Source: Ampelocalamus luodianensis (taxonomy: Eukaryota; Streptophyta; Magnoliopsida; Poales; Poaceae). From it: DNA of 64,000 nt. The notes under the pieces are model-generated. The model was not told the origin of the DNA, made no database searches, and saw nothing but the letters and a program-made list of their open reading frames with translations. Where the stretch lies: NCBI GenBank assembly GCA_036346255.1, contig CM070629.1:7507001-7571000 (forward strand). The letters are read 5' to 3'. The first letter of the stretch is position 1, and the number at the start of each line of letters is the position of its first letter. Shown here piece by piece: positions 11,805 through 24,061 of the stretch. The translations under genes and the position numbers were made by a program.

Positions 11805-12225
11805 ATTCTGACCGTAGTAACCCAAGCATAGTCGTTCTTAGGATATTTTGGAAAGGCTTATTTTCAAAGTATAAAAAGGGTTTATGAAAACCTAGGCAGA
11901 TTCTCAGATTTTACTCCTTACCTATCTTAGCCTTCTACTCTCATCTTACTCTAGTTTGAGTTTTAAAACTTGGTTTCTCTCTTTTCTTTCAAAAGATAGT
12001 TACTACCGGTGAAATTAGTCTTTGGGAGAACCATAGAAGATTAGCCTAATTAAAATTTGTGGGAACATAAGGGTAAAATGTGTTGTAAGTCTGCTAAATG
12101 TCTAAATTTTGTCAGTTGGCTTTGTGACTTGAAGTTTTGCATTTATTTCGTGCTGTTGTTAAACTGTTTCGGTGATTTATCGATTCTTGCTCTCGATCTG
12201 TCACTAACCTATCTTAGTGAAACAG

Positions 12226-13261
12226 ATGGCCGGAGAACGCGTGGCGCCACCGGTGGTCATGATGAGGAGCTTCCCCCTCCTCCGACTATGGCTGAGGTTC
12301 TCGCTCAGATCGAGCGAAACCACATGGATCAGACGCGCATTTTGGAGGTTATTGCTAGGAATACCTCCACTCCTGCCGGTGCCTCCGGATCTGGAGACTC
12401 GCGGGCACCAGACTCGCGGGGGACTTGCCGAGTTCCTCCGTACGCAGCCGCCGACTTTCTCCCGCTCTGAGGACCCTCTCGATGCGGATGATTGGCTGCG
12501 CATGATTGAGCGAAAGCTCAACATAGCTCAGTGCCAGGCACAGGATAAGGCACTCTTCGCGTCCCACCAGCTTGAGGGTGCGGCACTCTCATGGTGGGAG
12601 AACTATCTCGCCATGCATCCCGCTGGCCATGTGGTCGCATGGGAGGAGTTCAGGTCTGCTTTTCGTCGGGCCCACATCCCCGATGACCTGATGAAGCTGA
12701 AGAAGAAAGAATTCCTCGCGCTCAAGCAAGGGCGCAAATCTGTGACGGAGTACCTTTACGAGTTTAATCATTTGGCTCGTTATGCTCCGGGGGAGGTGGC
12801 CTCAGATGAGGCTAAGCAGGAGAAGTTTATGGATGGCTTGTCCGAGGAGCTGCAGGACAGGCTGTCTATTGTGGACTTCCCCGACTTTCAGGCTTTGGTT
12901 GATAAGGCCATTGTTGCAGAGCATAAGGCAAAGGCGCTGGGTGAGTCCCGCAAGCGCAAATGGGAGGCCCATCAGTCTACTCACGCCAGCCTCACTCGTC
13001 CTCGGGCTGGGCCAGCACCAGGGGCTCGTTCTTTTGCTTCACCAAAGACCGAGGCCATCTGCACCAGCTCGCCCACCGCAGCCGTGTTTCACCACGTGCG
13101 CCGCGATCCAAGACAGGTGGCCTCCGCAATCCGGCGCCGAGGTTACTTGTTTTCGCTGCCACAACAAGGGCCACTACGCCAACGCTTGCCCTCAGAATGT
13201 TGCAGCAGCCCCTCATCCTAATGGAGGACGCGGGCAGGGGAGTGGTCACCCACCGACGTAA
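12226..13261 (+). pseudogene. gag pseudogene of the gypsy element
   Basis: The start ATG at 12226 begins a short acidic N-terminus. The gag signal then moves to another frame (about 12236-12405) and returns to the first frame for the capsid-like part, with a conserved DDWLRMIERKL stretch and ALSWWENY. The nucleocapsid zinc knuckle CFRCHNKGHYANAC (C-x2-C-x4-H-x4-C) is intact but in a third frame near 13150-13195, and a stop follows at about 13259. At least two frameshifts therefore separate capsid from knuckle. In the family the product would form virus-like particles in the cytoplasm. Confidence 0.88.
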
Positions 13262-13282
13262 GATGATCCCAAGACCTGTGGT

Positions 13283-13732
13283 GTGAGCAGCAGTCGAGTC
13301 AACCATCTTTCAGCTGAGGAGGCTCAGGAGGCGCCAGATGTCGTGATGGGTACACTTCTTGTTAATTATCGTCCTGCTGCAGTATTATTTGATTCTGGAG
13401 CATCGCATTCTTTTATTTCAAGATCATTTGCTGCTGCTAGTGGGCTTCACTGTGTTCCTTTGGGAGTTCCTTTGCTCATTCGCTCTCCGGGGTCGGAAAT
13501 GAGAGCTGATTTAGAATGCCGAGATGTTCCTATTGAAGTCAAAGGAGTGAGATTCTTGGCAAATCTCATCCTGCTCAACTCAGCGAGCCTGGATGTAATT
13601 CTTGGTATGGATTGGTTGTCCCAACACTTGGGACAGATCGATTGTGCCAAGAAGATGGTTTTCCTCACCAACCTTTTCGTGAACAGGTTGGCTTTTCCCC
13701 ATTGCAAGGGTCACACCTTTGTGCACTTGTAG
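13283..13732 (+). pseudogene. Aspartic protease domain of gypsy pol
   Basis: The active-site motif LFDSGASHSF is present about 35 residues into this reading frame, followed by the flap-region order of retropepsins and a GMDWL motif. The domain is readable for about 149 residues but is cut from gag by a stop and from the reverse transcriptase by a stop near 13730. Confidence 0.88.
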
Positions 13733-13792
13733 CAAAGCCACTTTGAAGATTCGGAGGTTCCCACCGCTTGTGATTTTGAGGATGTTTTTCCG

Positions 13793-15256
13793 ATGATTTA
13801 CCCGGATGCCTCCGGTTCGAGATCCGAGTTTGCCATTGAGTTGCTACCCAGACGCCTCTATCTCGGCGCGCCATATCGGATGCCTCCCAATGAGTTAGAA
13901 GAATTGAAGAAGGAACTTGGGAGCTCCAAGCAAAGGGTTTCATCCGTCCCGCCATCTCCTTGGGGTTGTCCGGTGATCTTTGTGAAGAAGAAGGACAAGA
14001 CCTTGCGCATGTGTGTTGATTACCGTCCGCTCAATGAGGTGACGGTGAAGAACAAATATCCTCTGCCTCGCATTGATGATCTTTTTGACCAGTTGTCTGG
14101 AGCTCAGGTGTTCTCCAAGATTGATCTGAGATTGGGATATCATCAAGTCCGGATCAGGGCTGAGGATATTCCGAAGACGGCTTTCACTACTCGTTATGGC
14201 CTTTACGAGTATACCGTCATGTCTTTCGGCTTAACCAATGCTCCAGCTTATTTCATGAACCTCATGAACTCGGTATTCATGGAATATTTGTATAAGTTCG
14301 TGGTGGTGTTTATTGATGATATTCTTATCTATTCCAAGACTGAAGAAGAGCATGCTGAGCATCTGGAGATTGTTTTGGGCAAGTTGCGGGAACACCAGCT
14401 ATATGCGAAGTTCAGCAAATGCGAGTTCTGGTTGAAGGAAGTGGCATTCTTGGGCCATGTTCTTTCAGCTGGAGGCGTAGCTGTGGATCCCAGCAAGGTC
14501 AGCGATGTTCTATCTTGGGGTCAGCCCAAGTGAGTCACTGATGTGCGGAGTTTTCTTGGTTTAGCAGGCTACTACCGCCGCTTTATCGAGAATTTCTCCA
14601 AGATCGCGAAGCCGATGACTGAATTGCTGAAGAAGGACAAGAAGTTCGTGTGGTCCTTTTCTTATGATGAGAGCTTTCAGGAGCTCAAACAGCGATTGAC
14701 TTCAGCCCCAGTCCTTACTCTTCCCGATGTCCACAAGAGTTTCGATATCTATTGCGATGCCTCTCGTCGTGACTCGGTGTGTTCTTATGCAAGAAGGCAA
14801 GGCGATTGCCTATGCATCCAGCGATTGAGACCTCACGAGCTCAATTATCCCACCCATGATTTAGAGCTTGTGCTGTGGTTCATGCACTCAAGATTTGGCG
14901 GCATTATCGATCAGAATCACTGTGAAGTGTATTCTGATCACAAGAGCTTGAAATATTTGTTCACCCAGCCAGATCTGAACCTCAGGCAGAGGAGATGGTT
15001 GGAATTGATCAAAGATTATGACATGGGTATTCAGTATCATCCTGTCAAGGCCAATGTGGTTGCTGATACACTTAGTCGAAAGGTGTATTGCAATACTTTG
15101 ATGCTCCAAGAGCAACAGCCTGCACTTCTTGCAGAATTTCAGCGTCTCAACTTGGGTTTGGTTGAGCATGGTTCCCTTGCTGCCTTGGTTGTGCAACCAA
15201 CCCTAGTAGATCAAATCAAGTCAGCACAACAATCAGATGTTGGTGGGTGTGGGTAA
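13793..15256 (+). pseudogene. Reverse transcriptase and RNase H of gypsy pol
   Basis: The reverse transcriptase is readable over 13793-14533. Motifs occur in order: WGCPVIFVKKKD, MCVDYRPLN, SKIDLRLGYHQ, MSFGLTNAP and the catalytic FIDDILIYS. A TGA at 14531 interrupts the end of the domain; the same frame resumes at 14543 with RSFLGLAGYYRRF. RNase H follows with the first catalytic aspartate in IYCDAS. Paired frameshifts then scramble about 20 residues before HELNYPTHD, and a further shift lies just after, before YSDHKSLKYLF and the domain end. The break pattern excludes a working enzyme. Confidence 0.92.
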
Positions 15257-16625
15257 AATCAAGCAGAACATCAAGAATGGATCAGTCAAGTGCTTCACAG
15301 AAGATGAGCATGGTGTTGTGTGGTTTGGGCAGCGTCTCGTGGTTCCAAAGGTTCCGGAATTGCGGGATTTGATTCTCCATGAGGCCCATGATTCTCCCTT
15401 GTCTATCCATCCCGGGGCCACCAAAATGTATCAAGATCTGCGTCAGAGATTCTGGTGGACTCGCATGAAGCGCGAGATTGCCAGGTTCGTTGCCAGATGC
15501 GACGTATGTTGTCGTGTCAAGGCCGAGCATCGGCGTCAGTGGTCTTCTTCACCCTTACCTATACCGAGTGGAAATGGGATTCGTGGGCATGGACTTCATC
15601 ATCGTCCGCCTGCATTTCTTCGTGGAAGGACGCTATCCGGTTGTTATCGATCGATTGACGAAGGTAGCGCACTTCCCGCCAGTACTTACCACTCTCAGTG
15701 TCAGTCGATTGGCAGATCTCTATATCTCCCGCATTGTGAGCTTGCATGGTGTGCCACGAACGATTGTGTCAGATCGTGGCTCTCTTTTCACTTTTCGGCT
15801 TTGGCACAGTTTATAGGAGGCCATGGGGACCCATCTTTCTTTCAGCTCAGCCTATCATCCTCAGACAGATGGTCAGACGGAGTGAGTCAACCAAGTTCTT
15901 GAAGATATGCTCCGTGCTTGTGTTCTTTCCTATGGGAAGAATTGGGAGAAGTGCCTACCACTTGCCGAGTTCTCCTACAACAACAGCTTCCAGGCTAGTC
16001 TCGGTATGGCACCGTTTGAGGCTTTGTATGGAAGACGATGCAGAACCCCATTGAACTGGTCAGAAACTGGGGAGAGACAGTTCTTTGGCCCAGATTCAAT
16101 TAATGAGGCTGAAAGTCAAGTGCAGTTGATTCGTGAGCACTTGCGCGTAGCTCACCCGCAAAAGAGCTATGCGGACGGCGTCGTCGTGAGCTGAGTTTCC
16201 AGCCCAATGACTTTGTGTATATCAAAGTCTCACCTTTGAAGGGTCATCGTCGTTTCGGTGTCAAGGGCAAACTGGCTCGTCGATATGTCGGGCCATATCG
16301 CATCATCAAGAAAGTGGGAGCTGTTGCATACAAGTTGGAATTGCCAGCTACACTCGAAGGAGTGCATGATGTTTTCCATGTATCGCAATTGAAGAAGTGC
16401 CTCTGTGTTCCAGTTGAGGAAGCGCCATTGGAAAATATCGATGTGCAAGAAGATCTGTCTTATCGTGAGCGCCCCGTTCGTATCCTCGAAGAAGCTGAAC
16501 GAAGAACGAGGAACCGTGTGATCAAGTTCCTTAAAGTTCAGTGGTCGAACCACTCCGAGGATGAAGCCACTTGGGAGCGGGAAGATCGACTCCGTGCAGA
16601 TTACCCGTCCTTCTTTTCCCAGTGA
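15237..16625 (+). pseudogene. Integrase with chromodomain-like C-terminus of gypsy pol
   Basis: The HHCC zinc-binding region (HEAHDSP, HPGATKMYQDLRQRFWW, CDVC) is in one frame at 15380-15510. The DDE core continues in another frame (MDFIIVRLHF, VSDRG) at 15580-15800. The end of the core (LAEFSYNNS, APFEALYGRRC) is at 15907-16194, ending in a stop. The last piece, 16215-16625, has the GPYRI and HDVFHVSQLK motifs and a C-terminal WSNHSEDEATWE stretch typical of gypsy chromodomain-like tails. At least three breaks separate these parts. Confidence 0.9.
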
Positions 16626-16651
16626 TCAGAATCTCGGGGCGAGATTCCTGT

Positions 16652-16664
16652 AAGGGGGGAGATT
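16652..16664 (+). other. Polypurine tract
   Basis: A G-rich purine run followed by GATT lies immediately before the 3' LTR start. This is the expected plus-strand primer position. Confidence 0.75.
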
Positions 16665-19600
16665 TGTAACAGCCCTAAGTTAGGGTTTGTGTTTCAAATG
16701 TAAAATTATGAGGAGAAATAAAAACTTTTGATGCCTCACGAAATCATTTGGAAGTTTTCTAAATTTTTCCCCTAGCAATTTCCATTTTTAGAATTTATTC
16801 TTGTAAATGGAAGTTGTTGTCAACAAAATCCTTCGCCTTAAACTTGTGATCATCATCTAGGAATAATTTTCCTATCATCTTGATCATCCTAGATACCTCT
16901 CTGAAAAATTTCACAATTTTTAGATTTTGTTTGCTATTTCAAAAGAGCAAGTCAAACTATTCCAAATTCTGGTCAAACCCTTAGGCAGCAGCTTGTGAAT
17001 TTTCCTGGGAGAAATCTAGTGCATGAAAATTCCTGGAAAAATTACACAATGTTGTTCTATGTTCCAGTAAGCTTCCATAAAAATTTCGGAATTTTTGGAG
17101 CTCAGGAGCTACCCCTAAAAATTCCCCAATCCTCTCAGCCTTTTAAATCAAATTCTGAAAACACTGTTTATCGGGCTCGAACCCAACTCGAGCTCGAGTC
17201 CGACCGCGCCACTTGGTTCAGCCGCACCGCCTAGCTGCACCGCGCGCGCCCGATCGTTGCCAACCGTCCGATGCAAATCGAACGATCCACACTGCTCATC
17301 TCGTCGACCTGTCCGAATGCATACACAGATCTCGGCCGTCCATCTCCGATCCAACGATCGACACGTTCCTGATCGAGTCAAACCATCTAATTGTGCCGCA
17401 CCAGACTCCGGCTCGCGTCGCTTTGTCGCCGTCGCTGCCAAGTGGGACCCTCTTGTCAGGTCCGCCCCCGTCTTCTCCGCGTCTCACCGGAGCTCACGGC
17501 CGCTCGCGCATGTGTGCCACGACGCTCGTCGCTGCCACGTCGTGGACGCGTGTCCCCCTCCGGAGGATCGCCAGGAGTCCATCTACCCCCTGTGGTCATC
17601 CATTCTCCCTCGCATTCGTTCTCGCAACTTCTCCGTCCATCTTTTAGCTTCGGCCGGAGAAAAACCCGAGCGCAGCGCCACCGCCTCGTTGCCGCTCGTG
17701 CTTCCGCAACTCCACCTCCGACTTCCTTGTTCATCACCGCCTCCATTTTGCCCAGCCCGGATCATTGGCGTGTTCTGGAGCGTCGGGGCGACTTCTTCGT
17801 CTTCAACTCTGGTTACTGCGGCCCCGCGAGCTCGTTTGCGTTCCAGTGAGTCTCTTACCTCAACGTCTGATCCCTTACGATCGCACTGATCCACTGAGTC
17901 TAACGGTGGCTTCATTTTCGTCTTTGGTGCATCGTTGCGGGCGTGTGACCGGTTCTTCTCCATGCTCGGTGATTCGCCACCGCGGCGATTCCGGTCGTCT
18001 CGGACCTCCTTCGTCGTCATCATCTGGTGCTGATTGCTCCTGGGATCAAGGCGGAGCTGAGGTGCACTTTCCGGAGTCTTCTAGAAGCCTGTAGCGTCCT
18101 CTCTGTGGGAGTCGTGTCTTCTTTTCCGCCTCCGTTCGCCGCCGGCATCCTCGAGGGTCCGTGTCGCCGTCATCGGGTTCGCGAGGACGCGGTGAACCTG
18201 AAGGTGTCACTCCCGAGCCCAGAGCACCTCTCCAGCTCCAGATCCTCTACCTTGCCGTCGCGGCCGCGCGCGGGAACTCCGTCGAGCCGCCGGCAGCGTT
18301 AAGGTCTAACCCTCCTCGTTAGTGCTAATCATCTTTTAGTTTGTATCACTGATTTGTGGGCCCCCTTATCTTAATCGCGTTTAGAAACTTTAATCCAATC
18401 GTTATTTATCCTCTGAGTCTCTGTCATGTGGGTCCATGTTGTCAGTTAATGTTTGTGTAAACTTGGTTAATACGTGTTCTCTTTGGAGAAGCGTATTTCT
18501 CTGTACTTGTAAGTTAGGAGTACGTCTGAATAAGCCGAAGACGTATTCTTAGAATACGCCTTCGACGTCGCCGTTGGCGCGACTGGGTCAAGCTGTCCTG
18601 GTCAGCGCTCGCGCGGGCCCGCTGTCAGTGGCCGTGGCTCGCTGCGCATCGGTAGAAAAAGGTTTTAATGCTTTAAAGATTTCCGAAATGTATTTCTGTT
18701 GCACTAATAATTCATTTAAACTTAGAAAATTCATAACTAATTCAATTTTTCTCCAAACCGCATGAAACCAGTTCTGTTAATTTTCATTTTAAATGTGCTT
18801 TTACTAAAAATGGTTTCAGCTATGTCTCTGTATCAAAAATCTGTTAGTTGATTAAATGGTGTTTTTATGTATATTCCAAATTAGAAAATTCATATCTATC
18901 TCAATATTTGTCCAAATCCAGAAATCCAATTTTGTAAATTTTCATTTTTAGTGTACTAATTATCGTGATAGGTTTTAGATATGTTTCTGTTCATAAATTT
19001 TGTTAAAGAATTAAATGATGCTTTTATGTGTATTTTTAGCTTAGAAAATTCGTAGAAAATTCATATGACTTAAAATGAATTGTTCTCTGTTTCTAAAATT
19101 TTGATTAATCTTGTTTTAGCTCTGTGTAAATTTTGGTATGTTTTGATGTTGTTGCATGTTTGAGTTTTGTCGGTGTTATTCGTTCTTATTCGTTGTTTTT
19201 GCTCGATCGATAGATTGCGCAGATCGTTTTATCGAGTGATCCTCTGCAAAAGGTTGAGCCTATTGAGCAGCAGCAGCCAGGCAAGCAGTTTGATCATGAT
19301 TAATCCTAGTATTTTAAAATCTAATATTTTGTTTCACCTGTATGTATGCATTGCTTAATTTGTGTTAAATGGATTAGCTAAATCCGTAGCTGCATATCCT
19401 GTAGGTGAAATATTGGTCTCTACTACCTGAGCCTAGGTTATTTGCTGTGATTAGAGTTCGTTGGATGAACTCTTATCACTTAGTAGATTACGAGTTCAGT
19501 TGCTTAGTCATGCTTAGCTTCCGGTAGATTTGGGCGATCATCGACTTAGTCGATGATCTTGATCACATAAATTTATTATTGTTCTTATGTTTCGGCTTAT

Positions 19601-20840
19601 GTTATGTTAATTACAAAATTAAAACTGAAAACAAAAACAATTTAGACGCGGGCACAATGGTAAGATGGTGTGATTCTTGGGTGTGACTGGAATGGTGTCC
19701 GAGTTAATTAAGGACCGAACATCTTGTGAGTGAGTTTTTATCCAGGCATTTTGGCGTGCTAACCACACTAGAGTATATGAGACCTCTCTTGACCTAGTAC
19801 TTTGGCGTGTATTGGCTCCGGGTCGCAGGAGGTCGCAGGAGGGATGGTGTTGGGAGCATGGTAGTTGTCCGAAAAGCTTTACCCTGTGTGGGTAGTTGTC
19901 TTTTCGGCTTTACCATGTAAGCGTATGGATTTCTATCCATACGAGCGGCTCGTAGTTAATATACAATATTGGAAAAAGTATCGTAGGACTTAGTCATGTG
20001 CGCATACCTTCTAAGTGTGCTTTGGCTTAAAGGCGATGCGAAGTGTGGGTACAGTGGTACACCCCTGCAGGGTTAAAAACTATTCGAATAGCCTCGTCCT
20101 AGGTGATGGACACGCTTGGGTAAGCTTTTCAAGAGTTAGACTACAACTTTTTAAATTAAAACTTGCAGGGTGGTACGAATCTGGGGATTCGTGCTATGTT
20201 GTGGTGACTATTGGGATAGTCACTTCTAGGTGGTTACTTGTATCTATCTTTATTTCGCAGTTATTTCAATAGTAAAAATGAATTGCAAACTTGCCTTTAA
20301 ACTGTATTACATTATTGCAAATAAAGTTGGCTTTATGCAAATGAAATATATGGCCTCCACCAGATAAGTCTGCATGTAGCATATGAATAGGTCTGCTAGT
20401 CCACACGTCAGTCTTGCGAGTACAAAAATAATTTTTGTACTCAGCTGCTTTGCTTAATGTTTTTGTTGCAGAGGAAGAATGTGAGCCCAAGGGCTTCCCT
20501 TTTGTGAGATGTGCTGCGGGTTTGACGACTAGCTTGGCGGCCCGGTTGGTTGCCTTGTGGGTAAAGGCACACTAATTGGCTCTTTTATTTATCGTCATCT
20601 TATGGCTTTTGCTTCCGCTGTGTAGTTTGTTATTTATCTTGTAAGTTCAATCTGTTGTATATTATGAAGTTTTGATATTGTAACCTCTCGTGTACGGAAT
20701 TGATGCTTGATTTTGTAACGGGGTGTGTATACTGCATTTCTGGGAAGTATACATATCCTGAGGCTTTGTTTATTTGAATTGTGATGCTAGGGTCAATGGA
20801 AGGCTAAGCATTACAAGTCGAATAAACTGGGGTCCTCACA
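16665..20840 (+). repeat. 3' LTR (4176 bp)
   Basis: It aligns to the 5' LTR from end to end, with scattered substitutions, small indels, one copy of the 111-bp segment (about 19730-19840), and about 40 extra bases near 19860-19905 that contain a repeated GTAGTTGTC. Confidence 0.93.
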
Positions 20841-20917
20841 TGCACACCCGCACGCCTAGCCATCTCGCACCATGCCAACTTACTAATTGACCTGTCTTCC
20901 TGACATTGTAGCTCCCA

Positions 20918-21120
20918 CCAAATTTTTTTTCTAGAGATTATAAGGCAGACGCACGTACTCAACACACATCACACTCAGACCACCCAAGCACACACACGCG
21001 TGCACGTCCCCTATACACACTAGGAATTTAACAGAGGCACATAAGGTCTCACGAAACTCAGGCACACGCTTTTGAGGACAGATGGTTGTTGTTATGTAGT
21101 TGGAATTGCAGATATAGTAG
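20918..21120 (-). mobile_element. SINE-like fragment
   Basis: Read on the minus strand this ends in a GTGTGTGTG/GTGCGTCTGC-rich stretch and a TTATAATC plus A-run, resembling the tails at 53880 and 57470. The tRNA-like head is not clear. A weakly similar piece lies at 7388-7500 on the other side of the LTR element. Confidence 0.4.
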
Positions 21121-21129
21121 CCCAACAAC

Positions 21130-22363
21130 ATGAGGTTGGGAGACTGGTTTAGCGGACCCGAGATCAAACGCCAGTTTAGCGGTCCGATAAGGTTACGCAA
21201 CACATATATTACATATATATTACTTGTCGGCGCCACTATACTGGAGATGTTCTGTATCTTCCTGGCATTCATCTCATCATACTGGGCATACGACAATACC
21301 ATTTCATTTTCACAGGCATGTTGTCTATGCCGAAACTTCCCAGGCGCAAGTACAGTATTGCTCAGCATCGTCAGGCGTCTCCATCCAGCAAGCAGAGCGC
21401 GGAGTGGTCGGGTAAGCTGGCACAGTACAACATGGTCGGTGGACGCATCCAAGAGGAAGAAGCAGAAGACCTGTTGCAGCGGACGATGCGTTGGATCGGT
21501 ATCGACGAGGGAACCGTCACAAGGCATGGTTTCTATTCCGAGGTAAAGAAATTGCTCCTTGATAAACTGTTGGAAATAGTGGCCACTTCATCTTCACAGA
21601 AGTGGGACTTGACCAAGTGCCATGGCCAATGGGCTCCGTGGGCGGTTGTGGCAAGTGCCCTTGTATGGCACGTTGTTACTGACATATGCTTATGCACCGA
21701 CGAGGCTGCCGGCGTTGATGAGTTTAGATGCCTTAGCAGAGAGTTTGTCGGATCACATCATGTACCTTGTAATAAAGTGTAAGGTGACGGTCGGTAGCGA
21801 GGGGCGTTTTGTGGTCAGTAGGTGCATAGGCAAGGTGCTAGATTTGCTTGGGTATTGCACTGATCGGATGGAGTTCCTCCACTCCAGAAGGTGTGTCACG
21901 ACACTACTTAGTACTGACACCTTTTCATAGCAACTACCGTGAACTTAATCGAGCTTGCAATGTCTCCTTGCAGTGGCGGACCTAGGACTAAAATAGATGA
22001 GATGTTCATATGACCAGTCTTTCTCTACCTCAAGATTTGATGGCTCACTTTCTTCATTGATGGATGCATGTGTTCGAGGGAGTATCCACTGTCCGACTAA
22101 CGGTAGGGTGGACTCTAGCCCCGACTGATCCACCGTCGGGTCCGCCCCGTGTCTCTTTGGAGTTGCTCAAGATTGAATCAGCGGCTGATAGGTGGGAGCT
22201 GATCTCGACGGTATGGATTGAGATGCTTTCCTATATTGCGCATAATTGCGGACCTGGGTTCCACGCCAAGCATCTAACCACTGGTGGGGAGTTCATCAGT
22301 CATGTCAAGGTCCTCCTGTTTATTCTAGGCATTCCTTTCCGTGGGGATCCAGATTCGGACTGA
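21130..22363 (+). pseudogene. DUF4220/DUF594 membrane-protein pseudogene, N-terminus missing
   Basis: Blocks typical of the grass DUF4220/DUF594 family appear in order on the plus strand but in different frames. At 21130-21310 there is a membrane segment (VGATILEMFCIFLAFISSYW). At 21318-21690 come EWSGKLAQYNMV, the RWIGIDEG region and WHVVTDICL. At about 21690-21790 there is LSDHIMYLVIKC in another frame. At 22064-22363 the DUF594 end appears in a third frame (RWELISTVWIEMLSYIAHNC, LTTGGEFISHVKVLL) with a natural-looking stop. At least three shifts break it, and the N-terminal membrane region is absent. The family function is unknown. The 3' LTR ends 290 bp upstream, but no matching N-terminus lies beyond the LTR element, so the truncation is probably older or was caused by a different event. 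Confidence 0.78.
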
Positions 22364-23477
22364 GCATCATTTGCTTGAAGAGCGTAGTACTCCAAGCAGG
22401 GTCATCAGTTTTTCCCTTTGTCTCTTATTCTGCTTTTTCGATCCCTGCAGAAAATAATGAATGGTGTATGCAATATGCATGCATGTCAGATGCCCCTCTC
22501 ACATTTCCAATTGTCGATCGCGTCCCTTCAGCTTTACCCACTGCTGTTTCAGGTTGTGTGGAGTAAATACTGCTCTTCCATGTCCATCTGACGCCGAGGC
22601 AGTGCGTCAAGTAACTTCACAACGAAAATCAGCACCTCGGTTGCTTACAGCGTTACAGGCGGTGGCTAATTTGCAAAGAAGCAGCAAAATTAGCAACGCT
22701 CGATCATCGACCATGAACATTGCAATATATAATTTTTTGAGAGGAATGAACGGTACCATATATGGCCTAATGGACTTGAAATGTACAGACGGGCCCCCTA
22801 TCTGGAGCTACTTTGTGGACCTTACGAATACCCTACATTTTATGCCTGATCTGTAATTCGTTCGACCATCCGAACGGCCCAGCCCAAAAACGTCGTCGCA
22901 ACTCGCAAGTTTACACACGGTTTAACCAAGACGATGATTCTCAAGTGTTAACAGAGCACAGTAGCACACATCTCGACGATCTCGTCTTCAGCTGGCCAAC
23001 TTGAGTTCCCGTGTACATGTCCGGCCGGCGAAAGGCGCGCAGCAATAATTCTGCCGCCTGCATGGGGGAGAAAAGGCAGGCACGGCATGGCGCCGCGGGA
23101 GCACGCAAAGCGGCACCCCCCACCATGCATGCCATGCACGCGCTCAGACAGATAGATCGAATCGATCGATCGGTCAGATCGATGGGGGCTCACATCACTG
23201 CATCATACACCACAAACGCCATCATGCATGCACAAGCCGCGCCCTCGTTCTTCACCTCATCACTTCCGTTTCTATAGCACAAAACATACCACGCGTATAT
23301 ATACATCCTCGATCGATCCGGCCACTTGGTACCAGCTACTTTGCTACCTCGGCATCCATTGATCGATCGCGCGCATATATATGCGCCACACGATATCTAT
23401 TGATGTCGGTCCCGGCGTGCATGCATGTAGAGGATCAGCCGGCAGGGCGGCAGGGCTGTATGCACTGCAATAGAATC
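22364..23477. other. Intergenic region
   Basis: No gene is supported. The segment 23090-23440 is rich in GATCGATC and GCATGC palindromes and looks promoter-like, but no ORF follows it. Confidence 0.5.
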
Positions 23478-24061
23478 TAGGTTGTTAAAATCATGCTTTT
23501 AGTCGTAGAATCGTACGATTCTACGATCCTATAACACCAAAACGATCTAAATCGTATCTTGAGTTATACCTAGTAGAATTATGGTAGAATGGCACTCCTA
23601 GTCGTAGAATCGTGTAGAATCACACATCATCTTGAATTATAAAAGATTTAGATGTTTGATTGTGTCTTATCTCTCAATTCAAGTTGTATGACAAGTACTA
23701 TGTAATTAGTAGGTTGGACATTAAGATTTGGAGGTTTGGAATAATAAAAAATATTTAAATGTTTGTTTATTTTACTTTTTATGTAAAATATTCATATAAT
23801 GGCAAGGTCGTTAAAATCAATATTATAGCTGTAGCTCTGAATGATATGAAATCTAAATTGCAATTTAGAAATTTATGAATCAAATTAGATGCCAAATGAC
23901 CAAATAAATACTCATATCACTCTTGGAACGCACGAGCATTGAAAAATAATGTATTTTTTTGTAGAATCAGATAGAATCTTAGATTTTATGATTTAATCCT
24001 AAAATATGATCATAGTGGAGCGTCTCCGATCCGATTTAGAATCACGATTCTGACAACATTT
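23478..24061. mobile_element. TIR element, about 0.58 kb (family shared with 33254-33750)
   Basis: The left end GGTTGTTAAAATCATG pairs with the right end ATTCTGACAACATT. Both ends carry GTAGAATCGTACGATTCTACGATC-type palindromes. The same layout recurs at 33254-33750. No clear target duplication is seen here and nothing is encoded. Confidence 0.6.

Larger units (their letters stand above)
7545..20840 (+). mobile_element. Complete Ty3/gypsy LTR retrotransposon, chromovirus (Tekay/Del-like), coding decayed
   Basis: The element is 13,296 bp: 5' LTR 7545-11787, internal part 11788-16664, 3' LTR 16665-20840. The LTRs start TGTAAC and end CTCACA, and TGCAC flanks the whole (7540-7544, 20841-20845). 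The primer site matches initiator Met-tRNA, and a purine tract precedes the 3' LTR. The order gag, protease, reverse transcriptase, RNase H, integrase defines Ty3/gypsy. A chromodomain-like C-terminus and the 4-kb LTRs point to the Tekay/Del branch; the branch is inferred. Stops and frameshifts break every coding domain, so it makes no working polyprotein. Confidence 0.93.

Noticed and set aside
17257..17889. 210-codon ORF and several overlapping ORFs
   Set aside because: They lie in the GC-rich part of the gypsy LTR, and the matching ORFs in the 5' LTR (8316-8763) have different lengths and frames, as for non-coding DNA.
20931..21527. 198-codon minus-strand ORF
   Set aside because: It is antisense to the DUF4220 relic and a SINE-like piece and has no domain of its own.
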